A DNA stretch of 47,167 bases, from assembly GCA_016218925.1 (NCBI GenBank), contig JACRCR010000144.1, positions 1-47,167 of the forward strand, given 5' to 3'. Below are positions 39,784-47,167 of the stretch, one piece after another. The translations under genes and the position numbers were made by a program. A model generated the notes under the pieces. That model did not search any database and was not told the DNA's origin. It saw only the letters and a list, made by a program, of their open reading frames with translations. Source of the stretch: Deltaproteobacteria bacterium. GTDB lineage: Bacteria; Desulfobacterota; Binatia; UBA1149; CAITLU01. Position 1 is the first letter of the stretch, and each line of letters starts with the position of its first letter.

Positions 39784-41030
39784 GATCCGAACGGGAGAAG
39801 GCGGTGCTGGTCTGGGCCGGCCAGGATGGCGCCCATGCCGAAGAGTCCCTGGAGGAGCTCGCGCTGCTGGCCGATACGGCCTCGATCGACGTCGTGGCTC
39901 GCATGCGCCAGGAACTCAAGCGTGTTTCGTCGGCAACCCGCATCGGCAAGGGAAAGGTCGACGAACTCACCGCGCTGGTGAAGGAGCAGGGACTCGACGT
40001 CGTCATTTTCGACGACCCGCTGAGCCCGGCCCAGCGGCGCAACCTCGAAAGAGCACTAGACACCAAGGTCATCGACCGCAGCCAGCTGATCCTGGACATC
40101 TTCGCGCTGCGCGCGCAGACGCGCGCCGGCAAGCTTCAGGTCGAGCTGGCACAGCTCCAGTATCTGCTGCCGCGTCTGACGCGGGCGTGGACACATCTGT
40201 CGCGCATACGTGGAGGCGTCGGCACACGCGGCCCCGGCGAAACACAACTCGAAAGCGATCGGCGCCAGGTCCGTACCAAGATCGAGAGGCTGCGCGAGCG
40301 CCTGGCCGAAGTGGATCGCACGCGACGGCTCAACCGGCGCGAGCGCGAGGCGGTGCCGTATCCGACCATCTCCCTGGTGGGATACACCAACGCCGGAAAG
40401 TCATCGTTGATGAACAGGCTCACCGAAGCCGGCGTTTACGTCGCCGATCAACTCTTCGCGACGCTGGACACCACCACGCGGCGCCTGGATCTGCCGTCGG
40501 GACGCATCGTCATGCTGGTCGACACCGTCGGTTTCGTCTCCAAGCTGCCGCACGAACTGGTCGAGGCCTTCAAAGGAACGCTGGAGCAGGTGATCGAGGC
40601 GGACCTCATCGTCCATGTGATCGACGCCGCCAGTGTCGATCGCGAAGGCCGCAGCGCAGTTGTCGAATCCATCCTCGAAGAACTCGGCGCCGACTCGCGC
40701 CCGCGCCTGGACGTCTACAACAAGAGCGATCTGGTAGGAGCCGTGGCGGCGCCGCCGGGCGCGCTGGCGGTCTCGGCTCGTACCGGCGAGGGCTGCGAGC
40801 GGCTGCTCGAAGCTTTCGACAGCGCGTTCGCTCCGGTGGAGGAAAAGCTGCTGATCCGCATCCCGCACCACGACGGCAAGACCAGAGCTTGGCTGCACCA
40901 GCACGCCCGTGTAGTAGAGGAAACCGAAGACGAGAAGGGGACCCACATCGTCGCGTGGCTGACGCCCAAGACCGCGGGCCAGCTCACGCGAATGATCCAA
41001 GCCGAAGGGTACGACCTCCGTCACGCGTGA
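39774..41030 (+). CDS. hflX: GTPase HflX
   Basis: HflX binds the 50S subunit and splits stalled ribosomes, often under stress. The 418-residue protein has the N-terminal HflX domain with the glycine-rich segment [14 protein letters not shown], a coiled helical linker and the G domain. G1 is [10 protein letters not shown]3 DTVGF and G4 NKSD, all standard. The C-terminal domain follows. The start overlaps dnaE and has a good SD. It is followed after six bases by the phosphatidyltransferase gene. Confidence 0.95.
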   Translation: MELRSEREKAVLVWAGQDGAHAEESLEELALLADTASIDVVARMRQELKRVSSATRIGKGKVDELTALVKEQGLDVVIFDDPLSPAQRRNLERALDTKVIDRSQLILDIFALRAQTRAGKLQVELAQLQYLLPRLTRAWTHLSRIRGGVGTRGPGETQLESDRRQVRTKIERLRERLAEVDRTRRLNRREREAVPYPTISLVGYTNAGKSSLMNRLTEAGVYVADQLFATLDTTTRRLDLPSGRIVMLVDTVGFVSKLPHELVEAFKGTLEQVIEADLIVHVIDAASVDREGRSAVVESILEELGADSRPRLDVYNKSDLVGAVAAPPGALAVSARTGEGCERLLEAFDSAFAPVEEKLLIRIPHHDGKTRAWLHQHARVVEETEDEKGTHIVAWLTPKTAGQLTRMIQAEGYDLRHA

Positions 41031-41036
41031 CCGCCG

Positions 41037-41597
41037 GTGATACTGAACATTCCCAACGCCCTCACGTTGGCGCGCATCCTGGCAGTGCCGCTGTTCCTGT
41101 CGCTGCTGGTTGAAGGCGAGTACAATCTGGCTCTGGTCGTCTTCATCGCAGCCGGTATCACCGACGCCGTCGACGGCATGATCGCCCGCCTGTGGGACAT
41201 GCGCACCGAGCTCGGCGCCCACATGGACCCGCTCGCGGACAAGCTCCTCGTCGTCAGCTCCTTCATCGCGCTGGCCATCGAGGGAGTCGTACCGCGCCCG
41301 TTGATGATCATCGTGATAACACGCGACGTGGTGATCCTCGGCGGATTCCTGCTGACGGCGGCGCTGGTCGGCCGCTCGATGGAAATGGCCCCTTCGATCT
41401 GGGGCAAGCTCACCACCTTCACTCAGTTGCTGTCAGTGACGCTGGTGCTGGTCGACATCGCCAGGTGGTGGGATGTCCCGACGCCGGCACTGAACGTGAT
41501 CTTCGTCGCGACCGGCGCCGTCAGCTTCGTCTCGGGCAGCCACTACGTGGTGCGCGGACTCAAGTGGTATCAGTCGGCCGAGCCCGGGCCGGGGTGA
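41037..41597 (+). CDS. pgsA: CDP-alcohol phosphatidyltransferase, probably CDP-diacylglycerol--glycerol-3-phosphate type
   Basis: This integral membrane enzyme swaps CMP of CDP-diacylglycerol for an alcohol phosphate; PgsA makes phosphatidylglycerol phosphate. The 186-residue protein has the full signature DAVDGMIAR, eight residues, Gly, then the two catalytic Asp in AHMDPLADK, plus about five to six hydrophobic helices. The N-terminal NIPNALTLARI is typical of PgsA. The related phosphatidylserine or cardiolipin-type transferases cannot be excluded from sequence alone. GTG 41037 is six bases after hflX. It is the last gene of the unit before a terminator. Confidence 0.88.
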   Translation: MILNIPNALTLARILAVPLFLSLLVEGEYNLALVVFIAAGITDAVDGMIARLWDMRTELGAHMDPLADKLLVVSSFIALAIEGVVPRPLMIIVITRDVVILGGFLLTAALVGRSMEMAPSIWGKLTTFTQLLSVTLVLVDIARWWDVPTPALNVIFVATGAVSFVSGSHYVVRGLKWYQSAEPGPG

Positions 41598-41701
41598 CGG
41601 GACACGAGTCCCGACAGGCGAACCCGTGGGCTGCGCCCGTGACGAGGCGACTTTTCCGGCACGTCGAAACGAACCTCGGCGACCGTACCCATGCGCAGAA
41701 A

Positions 41702-41735
41702 AGGGGCGTGCCCGCGTTGAAGCGGGCACGCCCCT
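41702..41735 (-). terminator. Intrinsic terminator between convergent genes
   Basis: A perfect 14-bp stem (41702-41715 with 41722-41735) has a 6-base loop. On the minus strand it is followed by a short T run (AAAA at 41699-41702 on the plus strand), ending the small secreted gene. It can also stop the pgsA unit arriving from the left. The layout is the same as the terminator at 6132. Confidence 0.85.
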
Positions 41736-41811
41736 CGCGTGATCGGTCTTCTCGCGCTACTGAAGTCCGCGCGTCACGCCTCACGCCGCGCAGGCCGAAT
41801 AGGCGAGCGGT

Positions 41812-42249
41812 TCAGGGTAGACCCGGCTCGGTCGCACAGTCGACAACCGTAGCCGTGCAGCTCGTGCTGAGACTGTACGCTCCGTAGGTCGCGTCAGCGC
41901 CGCTGCTGACCGTGCCAACGACCGGCTTCAGCGGGAAATTCGCCTCAATGACGCCGGGAACGCCGTCACAGATGAAGGTGGCGCCGATCTCGACGCTGGT
42001 GCCGTCCACGACTGTGACCGCGGAGCCGGTCACGGTGCCGTAAGCGCAGGCGCGTCCGTTGAGCCTCGCCACCCTCTTGTTCGTGGTCGGGAGCTTGGCG
42101 GCCATGAAGCGGAAGAACCCCAGGTCACCGGACAGGTCGCAAGTAGCGCCGGCGAACTGCAGACACAGATCCGCCGCCGAAGCCGGCGCGGCCACCAACA
42201 ATCCGCTTCCGAGAACTACCGTTGCTAACATCAATCCGATCTTTTTCAT
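41812..42249 (-). CDS. Small secreted protein of unknown function
   Basis: The 145-residue product starts at ATG 42249 after a G-rich SD. A classic signal peptide (MKKIGLMLATVV..., cleavage near ASA-ADL, residue 25) precedes a mature part of about 120 residues with six Cys, suggesting up to three disulfides. It is rich in beta-forming and small residues. I recognise no family. It stands alone: an own terminator lies downstream, about 350 bases without a gene lie upstream, and the neighbours are unrelated. A small periplasmic or surface protein is the safest description. Confidence 0.72.
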   Translation of the reverse strand: MKKIGLMLATVVLGSGLLVAAPASAADLCLQFAGATCDLSGDLGFFRFMAAKLPTTNKRVARLNGRACAYGTVTGSAVTVVDGTSVEIGATFICDGVPGVIEANFPLKPVVGTVSSGADATYGAYSLSTSCTATVVDCATEPGLP

Positions 42250-42601
42250 GTCTTTCCCCCCGATCTCGGGTGCCGTGGCAAGACGAGGTCCGGCGTTCTC
42301 GCCTGCTGTTGCGTCAATGCTCTTGCGCCGGAGGCTGATACCAAGTCGTCGAGAATCGCGTGAAGAACTCCTTCATAGCTGAGGAATCGGATACGGAGCG
42401 TAGCCCCGAGTAAGCCCGACTGTCAACGCTCCTCGGGTCAAGAGGACGAGGCGATCCTCGGGGCGTTCTGCTGAAAGCGGCACGTGTCAATCACCATGCG
42501 GCGCGACGTTACGAGGCTCGCGCTCAACGTGGTCTTCTCGAGTTTTTTCCCCGCAGGTCTGATGTCGTGGCCATACGAAGGCTGGGTTCCTCGCGGTCGG
42601 G
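42250..42601. other. Gene-free stretch between the small secreted protein and the NRDE gene
   Basis: About 350 bases without a supported gene. The left part must carry the promoter of the secreted protein (minus strand); a TTGACG hexamer lies there on the minus strand, but I see no convincing -10 partner. The right part is downstream of the NRDE gene and has no clear terminator. A small plus-strand frame from 42484 overlaps the NRDE gene antisense and is not supported. Confidence 0.5.
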
Positions 42602-43369
42602 TCAGCGCGACAAGAGGACTTCTTCAAAGCCGGCCTCGCACGGCGGTCCGTCGGCGTGAAAGTAGCGAACGTTGCCGTCGCGCGCGACGAAGATCACCGA
42701 CGATGATCGGGTGCCGTAGATCGGAGTGTGCACGCAGATCCGCGACAGCGGGCTGCTGTCGCCGGTATCGGCGCTTCCCTTGTGATCACCGAGGACGATT
42801 GCGAAGGCAGCGATCAGCGTCTCCGGTCCCTCCTCGGCAGCGACGCGAGGCCCGAGCCCGGCGAACGCAGCGGTGGCTCCGGCCAGACGCGGGCAGCGGG
42901 GATCGTTGACATCGAGGTTGGTGAGTACCGAGAGCCCTTCGCCGAGTTCGGTGACGCGCACACCGCCGCCGTTGTCGACGACCACGGCGCGGCCAGGCTC
43001 GGCTACGAAGAGGTTGAAGCCGCCGTAACGCGCAGCCTCTCGGGTATCCAGAGTCTTCAGTACGCAGTCGATCGACGGGGCGTCCAGCGCGTCCAGACAC
43101 AGCAGGCCGCGGGAGAGTTCGCCGGGGCCCGACCCTGGTCGATCCGCGTCAGGCCTGCGGTTGAGCAGACCGACGACGCGACCGACTCCGTCGACGCGAG
43201 CCCCGAGCCAGGTTCCACCGGCTTGCACGTCGAGACCCGCTACCACGCAAGGTCGGTCCGGCAGCGGCGCCGGCGCGAGCGCCGGGCGCCCGAAGAACTC
43301 GTCGCGATTGGCCGCGACGACGAGCGGGTAGGCGGCCGAGACCCGGTTATAGACGGCCAGCGTGCACAC
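42602..43369 (-). CDS. NRDE/TANGO2-family protein
   Basis: The 255-residue protein starts with Met-Cys-Thr (GTG 43369, AAGG upstream) and carries the family motif ANRDE near residue 20, GGTWLG and GLLNRR. Cys2 would be the N-terminal nucleophile of an Ntn-hydrolase-like fold after Met removal. Human TANGO2 and bacterial relatives are linked to heme or acyl-lipid handling, but the biochemical role is not settled. It is divergent from the MoxR gene and shares a promoter region of about 130 bases with it. A heme-related role would suit the cytochrome-rich genome, but the two loci are far apart here, so this is only a suggestion. Confidence 0.88.
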   Translation of the reverse strand: MCTLAVYNRVSAAYPLVVAANRDEFFGRPALAPAPLPDRPCVVAGLDVQAGGTWLGARVDGVGRVVGLLNRRPDADRPGSGPGELSRGLLCLDALDAPSIDCVLKTLDTREAARYGGFNLFVAEPGRAVVVDNGGGVRVTELGEGLSVLTNLDVNDPRCPRLAGATAAFAGLGPRVAAEEGPETLIAAFAIVLGDHKGSADTGDSSPLSRICVHTPIYGTRSSSVIFVARDGNVRYFHADGPPCEAGFEEVLLSR

Positions 43370-43455
43370 GGGCCGACCTTAGCGAAGTCGTTCTGCGGTG
43401 TGGAACGCCGCACCACCGTGCACGCGGTCGAGATTTTTCTTTTCCCCAGGCGGCA

Positions 43456-43471
43456 TGTTAGCGTCCGCGCA
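43456..43471 (+). promoter_or_regulatory. Candidate extended -10 element before moxR
   Basis: TGTTAGCGTCCGCGCA matches the motif at 13888 before ftsH, except for one inserted G there. It contains TGn-TAnnnT, the extended -10 pattern. No good -35 is visible. The predicted start is near 43471, about 30 bases before TTG 43501. Confidence 0.35.
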
Positions 43472-43500
43472 GCTTTTTTCGCCACATTTGGAGAATCCCA

Positions 43501-44502
43501 TTGGTCGAAGTCGACGCCGCATACTCTTCCATCGACGAAGTCCGCAGCCGCCTGGCCGACCAGCGCTACATCTGCGACAACAACATCGCCACCGTAGTGT
43601 ACCTGGCCACACGCCTGGGCAAGCCGCTGCTGGTCGAAGGGCCCGCCGGCGTAGGCAAGACCGAGCTTGCCAAGGTCATTGCCGGCAGCCTCGGGGCCGA
43701 GTTGATCCGCATGCAGTGCTACGAAGGAATCGACGAAGCCAAGGCCCTGTACGAATGGGAGTACGCCAAACAGTTGCTGTACACCCAGATCCTCAAAGAG
43801 AAGATCAGCGAAGTGACCGCCGGCGCGGCAACGCTGGCCGATGCGGTCGACCGCATCACCTCCCAGGACGACGTGTTCTTCTCGAAGCGCTTCATCCTGC
43901 CACGGCCGCTGCTGCAGGCGATCCAGTCGGAGCAGCGCAGCGTGCTGCTGATCGACGAGATCGACAAGGCCGACGCCGAATTCGAAGCCTTCCTGCTCGA
44001 AATTCTCAGCGACTTCCAGGTGACGGTGCCTGAGATCGGAACGATCGAGGCGCGGCACATCCCGATCGTGGTGCTGACCAGCAACAACGCCCGCGAGATG
44101 TCCGACGCACTCAAGCGCCGCTGCCTGCACCTCTACATCGACTTCCCGAGCCCCGAACTCGAACTAGAGATAATCCGTCTCAAAGTCCCCGAGGCCGAGG
44201 CTTCGCTTGCCGCCGACATAACCGCGCTGCTCGCCGCGCTCCGCAAGCTCGACCTCAAGAAGCAGCCGAGCATTTCCGAGACGCTCGACTGGGCCAAGGC
44301 GCTGGTGATCATGAACGCCCGCAGCATCGGCGATGCGATCGTCAAGGACACGCTTTCGACGATCGCCAAGTACGAAGGCGATCTGCGCAAGGCCGAGAAG
44401 GAACTGGCCGGGTTCATCGACAAGAAGAAGTCGGCGGAGAAAGCCAAGGAAGCGGCCGCTGCTGCGGCGACGCCGGTTGAGACCAAGGACCTGCTCCACT
44501 AG
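43501..44502 (+). CDS. MoxR-family AAA+ ATPase
   Basis: MoxR ATPases work with VWA proteins as chaperones that insert metals or mature enzyme complexes. The 333-residue protein has Walker A GPAGVGKT (47-54), Walker B VLLIDEID (148-154), sensor-1 region VLTSNNAREMSDAL and an arginine-finger segment. It ends in a Lys/Ala-rich helical tail that looks like a coiled coil. TTG 43501 follows GGAG at 43490-43493. It is directly followed by a CoxE-like VWA gene, the usual partner. The client protein is not encoded in this window. Confidence 0.93.
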   Translation: MVEVDAAYSSIDEVRSRLADQRYICDNNIATVVYLATRLGKPLLVEGPAGVGKTELAKVIAGSLGAELIRMQCYEGIDEAKALYEWEYAKQLLYTQILKEKISEVTAGAATLADAVDRITSQDDVFFSKRFILPRPLLQAIQSEQRSVLLIDEIDKADAEFEAFLLEILSDFQVTVPEIGTIEARHIPIVVLTSNNAREMSDALKRRCLHLYIDFPSPELELEIIRLKVPEAEASLAADITALLAALRKLDLKKQPSISETLDWAKALVIMNARSIGDAIVKDTLSTIAKYEGDLRKAEKELAGFIDKKKSAEKAKEAAAAAATPVETKDLLH

Positions 44503-44529
44503 ACCGTAGCGGCGGGAAAGGAAAGGCAC

Positions 44530-45951
44530 GTGCAAGACCGCATCGTCGAGTTCGCCGGACTGCTGCGCCGAAGCGGCGTGCGCGTATCGACGGCAGAGAC
44601 CCTCGACGCCCTTCGCGCCGTGCACCTGTCGGGGCTTTCCGACCGCGGCTTCTTCAAGAGTGCGCTGCGCGCGTCGATGGTCAAGCGCACCACCGACCTG
44701 CCTGTCTACGAGGAACTCTTCGACCTGTTCTTCTCGGGTGTGGGCGATCTGGTGCGAGCCAACGCGCCAGTGCCGAGCGCCGACGCCAGCAGCGGCGAAC
44801 TGACGGAAGACGAGCTGCGCGCGCTGCTCGAACGTCTGGCCGAGTTGCTGCGCAGCGGCGACCTCGAACTCTCGGATCTCGCCGAGGCGCTGGCCATGCA
44901 GGACGCCGGCGAACTCGAACGAATCCTTCGCGAACTGATGGAGAGCGGCAAGCTGCCCCGCACCGAGACCAACTACGTCCCGCCCGGCGCGAGCAAGCAG
45001 ATGCTGGATATGCTCGGCGCGGCCGACGTGGCCGGAGAGTTCCAGCGCATCCTCGACCTGGCCCGCGAGCAAGGTGCCGATGACGCGGAAATCGACAGGC
45101 TCAGGCGCTATCTGGAGAAGCGCACCAAGGCGCTCGCCGAGATGCTCAAGGGTCTGCTACGCCTGGACAGGGAACAGGAGCACCGCGCCGAGGAACGGCA
45201 AAAGGATCGCGAGCGGCTGCTCGACAAGAGTTTCTATTATCTGTCGCCAACCGAGATCAAGTTGATGCGCGAGGCGGTGGCGGCGCTGGCCCGCAAACTC
45301 AAGAACGCGATGGCGGTGCGCAACAGGCACGCCAAGCGCGGCCGCCTCGACGTCAAGGAGACCATCCGGCGTTCGATGGAATTCGGGGGCGTCCCGTTCC
45401 GCATCCGATTCGAGGACAAGCGCCGCGAGAGGCCCCAGGTAATCGTCATGTGCGACGTTTCGGATTCGGTCCGCAACGTCTCACGCTTCATGCTCCAGTT
45501 CGTTCACTCTCTCCAGGACCTGTACTCGCGAGTGCGCTCGTACGTCTTCGTCGCCGACATCGCCGAAGTGACCAGGCTCTTCAAGGACAACGACATCCAG
45601 AGCGCCATCCACAAAGCCATCAACGGTGACGTGGTGAACGTCTATGCGCATTCGGATTTCGGCAAGGCCTTCACGCAGTTCCAGCGCAATCACATCGAGG
45701 CCGTGGACAGCCGCACCACCGTGATCATCCTCGGCGACGCCCGCAACAACTACAACGCCGCTCAGGAATGGACTCTGCGCGACCTGCGTGAACGGGCCAA
45801 ACAGGTGATCTGGCTGAACCCCGAAAACCGCTCCACCTGGGGTTTCGGCGACAGCGAAATGAACGTCTACGGCAAGCACTGCGACTTCGTCGAGGAGTGT
45901 CGCAACCTGCGCCAACTCTACAAAGTGGTCGACATTCTGATCGCCGGCTGA
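44530..45951 (+). CDS. VWA (CoxE-like) protein, MoxR partner
   Basis: The 473-residue protein has a long helical N-terminal region (about 1-285) and a C-terminal von Willebrand A domain. The metal-ion site DVSDS (DxSxS, residues 309-313) is followed by a later Asp in ILGDARNNY, so metal binding looks intact. CoxE-type proteins pair with MoxR-type AAA+ ATPases (CoxD) in maturing carbon monoxide dehydrogenase and other enzymes; no cox structural genes are present here, so the client is unknown. GTG 44530 lies 28 bases after moxR with a purine-rich AAAGG before it. Confidence 0.9.
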   Translation: MQDRIVEFAGLLRRSGVRVSTAETLDALRAVHLSGLSDRGFFKSALRASMVKRTTDLPVYEELFDLFFSGVGDLVRANAPVPSADASSGELTEDELRALLERLAELLRSGDLELSDLAEALAMQDAGELERILRELMESGKLPRTETNYVPPGASKQMLDMLGAADVAGEFQRILDLAREQGADDAEIDRLRRYLEKRTKALAEMLKGLLRLDREQEHRAEERQKDRERLLDKSFYYLSPTEIKLMREAVAALARKLKNAMAVRNRHAKRGRLDVKETIRRSMEFGGVPFRIRFEDKRRERPQVIVMCDVSDSVRNVSRFMLQFVHSLQDLYSRVRSYVFVADIAEVTRLFKDNDIQSAIHKAINGDVVNVYAHSDFGKAFTQFQRNHIEAVDSRTTVIILGDARNNYNAAQEWTLRDLRERAKQVIWLNPENRSTWGFGDSEMNVYGKHCDFVEECRNLRQLYKVVDILIAG

Positions 45952-46082
45952 GGCCTCCGCCGCAGGTTGGCGAGCCGACGCAGGGAGGCGCGGCACAAAC
46001 CCCCGCGACCGCGCATCTCGAGGTTGACCGTCCCGATGCCGCGGGCCACAATCGCGCCGTGGTTGAACACGGCGAAGACTTG

Positions 46083-46628
46083 GTGCGGATGACCGTTGGC
46101 GGCGTGACGCTCGACCCGCTGACGAAGACTCCGATCGTCGTGCTGAAGGACGAGAAGGACGAAGTGACGCTGCCGATCTGGATCGGGCTGCTCGAGGCGA
46201 CTTCGATGGCCACCGAGATCGAAGGCGTCAAGATGGCACGCCCGATGACTCACGACCTGCTCAAACAGATCGTCGAAGAGCTCGGTGCGACGGTCGAGCG
46301 AATCATCGTCACCGACCTGCGCGACAATACCTTCTACGCGTCGATCGACATCGCGATCGCCGGACGCAGACACACCCTGGACTCGCGGCCCAGCGATGCG
46401 ATTTCGCTGGCGCTTCGCAGTCACTGCCCGATCTTCGTCGCCCGCGCGGTCATCGAGGCCTCCAAGGCCAACGACGCGGAGGCCGAGGAGGCCCGCGAGG
46501 CGCAACTCGAAGCCGAGGGCACCGACCCCGAAACCGCCGTTACCCAGGATCTTTCCGAGGTGGCTCCTGAGGAATGGGGAGAGATTCTCGAAAAGCTCGA
46601 CCCGAGCGACTTCAAGTACAAGATGTAG
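46083..46628 (+). CDS. Bifunctional nuclease (BFN, DUF151) family protein
   Basis: The conserved domain begins at RMTVGGVTLDPLTKTPIVVLKD and continues with LPIWIGLLEATSMATEIEG, MTHDLLKQI and the DSRPSDAISLALR motif, all hallmarks of the BFN/DUF151 family. Plant members have RNase and DNase activity; the bacterial role is poorly known. I chose GTG 46083 (GAAG seven bases upstream) because the family starts about there; GTG 46059, TTG 46080 and ATG 46089 are alternatives. The frame is open back to 45897, overlapping the VWA gene, without family similarity. The last 55 residues are strongly acidic. It is probably co-transcribed with the neighbours on both sides. Confidence 0.85.
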   Translation: MRMTVGGVTLDPLTKTPIVVLKDEKDEVTLPIWIGLLEATSMATEIEGVKMARPMTHDLLKQIVEELGATVERIIVTDLRDNTFYASIDIAIAGRRHTLDSRPSDAISLALRSHCPIFVARAVIEASKANDAEAEEAREAQLEAEGTDPETAVTQDLSEVAPEEWGEILEKLDPSDFKYKM

Positions 46629-46635
46629 ACAGGCC

Positions 46636-46653
46636 GCCAAGCGGGCGCTTGGC
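46636..46653 (+). terminator. Weak hairpin after the BFN gene
   Basis: gccaagc pairs with gcttggc around a gggc loop and is followed by TTT only. It may be an attenuating or processing hairpin between the BFN gene and the TPR gene rather than a full terminator. Confidence 0.4.
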
Positions 46654-46685
46654 TTTGCGCCCAGAGCCCTCTAAACACGCGACTC

Positions 46686-47167
46686 ATGGCCACCCGCGAA
46701 AAGTTCAAACGCCGCGACCTCGAAGAAGAGCTCAAGGCGCCCGATCCGTTCTTCGAGGCGATCGCCGAAGCCCGCGCGTACTTTGAAGATAACCGTACCC
46801 TGGTAGTGGCCGCGGCCGGCGGCGTACTGGCCGTGGCAGCGCTGCTCTTCGGCGCCAGCAGCTACTATTCCTCGACGCGCAATGCGGCTGCCACCGACTT
46901 CGCCAGTGCGGTGGCCAACCTCGAGTTCGACTCTCCGACCGCCGCCGAGGCCAGCCTGACGAGCCTCGGCGCGCGCTCGAATACCGGCCCCTACCAGGCC
47001 CTGGGCGCGCTGTACGAGGCCAATATGGCGGCGGAGTCCGGACGCTACGAAGAGGCGATCCTGGGCTACGATCGATATCTCGAGTCGGCGACGACCCCGT
47101 ACCTGAAGCAGGTGGCGCTGATGGGCAAGGGCTATGCACTCGAGCGGGCCGACAAGCAGGCCGACGC
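46686..47167 (+). CDS. TPR membrane protein (YfgM/TPR_21-like), 3' partial
   Basis: From ATG 46686 the frame stays open to the right edge, giving about 160 residues. A charged cytosolic N-terminus (MATREKFKRRDLEEELKAPD) is followed by one membrane segment (about residues 38-60, ending FGASSYY). A helical region follows with TPR-like spacing (GPYQALGALYEANMAAESGRYEEA). Single-pass plus periplasmic TPRs is the layout of YfgM-type proteins that assist the Sec translocon and periplasmic chaperones, and of similar deltaproteobacterial proteins. The assignment rests on layout only, and the C-terminus is unseen. Confidence 0.75.
   Translation, partial: MATREKFKRRDLEEELKAPDPFFEAIAEARAYFEDNRTLVVAAAGGVLAVAALLFGASSYYSSTRNAAATDFASAVANLEFDSPTAAEASLTSLGARSNTGPYQALGALYEANMAAESGRYEEAILGYDRYLESATTPYLKQVALMGKGYALERADKQAD

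Noticed and set aside
42484..42909. Small plus-strand frame in the gene-free stretch
   Set aside because: Most of it is antisense to the NRDE gene, and it has no SD or recognisable motif.

Overview
This window is a GC-rich (clearly above 60 % by eye), gene-dense chromosomal segment of a Gram-negative bacterium. I see no rRNA, tRNA, CRISPR array, insertion sequence or phage gene. Three things point to a deltaproteobacteria-like lineage (Desulfobacterota, Myxococcota or Binatota in the broad sense): the gene order tilS-ftsH-glmM-pdxJ-nnr-tsaE-lysC-cimA; multiheme c-type cytochromes, one fused to a membrane cytochrome b; and secreted proteins with a myxobacterial-type cysteine-rich repeat or a poly-threonine linker. 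The exact phylum cannot be fixed from the sequence alone.

Positions 1-12000 are the accessory, envelope and electron-transfer part. A multiheme c / cytochrome b fusion (CbcL-like layout) runs in from the left edge, followed by a thiolase and a large secreted Cys-rich alpha/beta hydrolase. Opposite to these is a minus-strand heme cluster: a lipoprotein with PD40 (TolB-like) repeats, one CXXCH and about eight TPRs; a tetraheme protein with a poly-Thr linker and an unknown C-terminal domain; and a small monoheme cytochrome c. It ends at a strong intrinsic terminator. A secreted parallel beta-helix protein and an unknown membrane-anchored protein lie upstream on the same strand.

Positions 12800-29914 are a long plus-strand housekeeping array with stop/start overlaps at most junctions: tilS, ftsH, glmM, pdxJ, nnr, tsaE, lysC, cimA, cysteine desulfurase, mnmA, mtaB, rnc, era, der. 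It covers tRNA modification, protein quality control, cell-wall precursor, PLP and isoleucine/aspartate-family synthesis, and ribosome-assembly GTPases. der converges on a minus-strand set (gamma-carbonic anhydrase, J protein with winged-helix-like domain, non-canonical Hsp70) and shares a CTAG stop with the Hsp70 gene.

Positions 33196-41597 hold guaB-guaA-dnaE-hflX-pgsA (purine synthesis, replication, a ribosome-rescue GTPase, phospholipid synthesis), closed by a bidirectional terminator. The right end carries a small secreted unknown protein and an NRDE/TANGO2-family protein (minus strand), then a MoxR AAA+ ATPase with its VWA partner, a bifunctional-nuclease-family protein and a TPR membrane protein cut by the window edge (plus strand).

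The most unusual material is the heme/PD40/TPR cluster (6210-10597), the CbcL-like fusion at the left edge, and the Hsp70 with its J/winged-helix partner. Starts were chosen by Shine-Dalgarno (SD) position, family length and overlap with the upstream gene; several are GTG or TTG.
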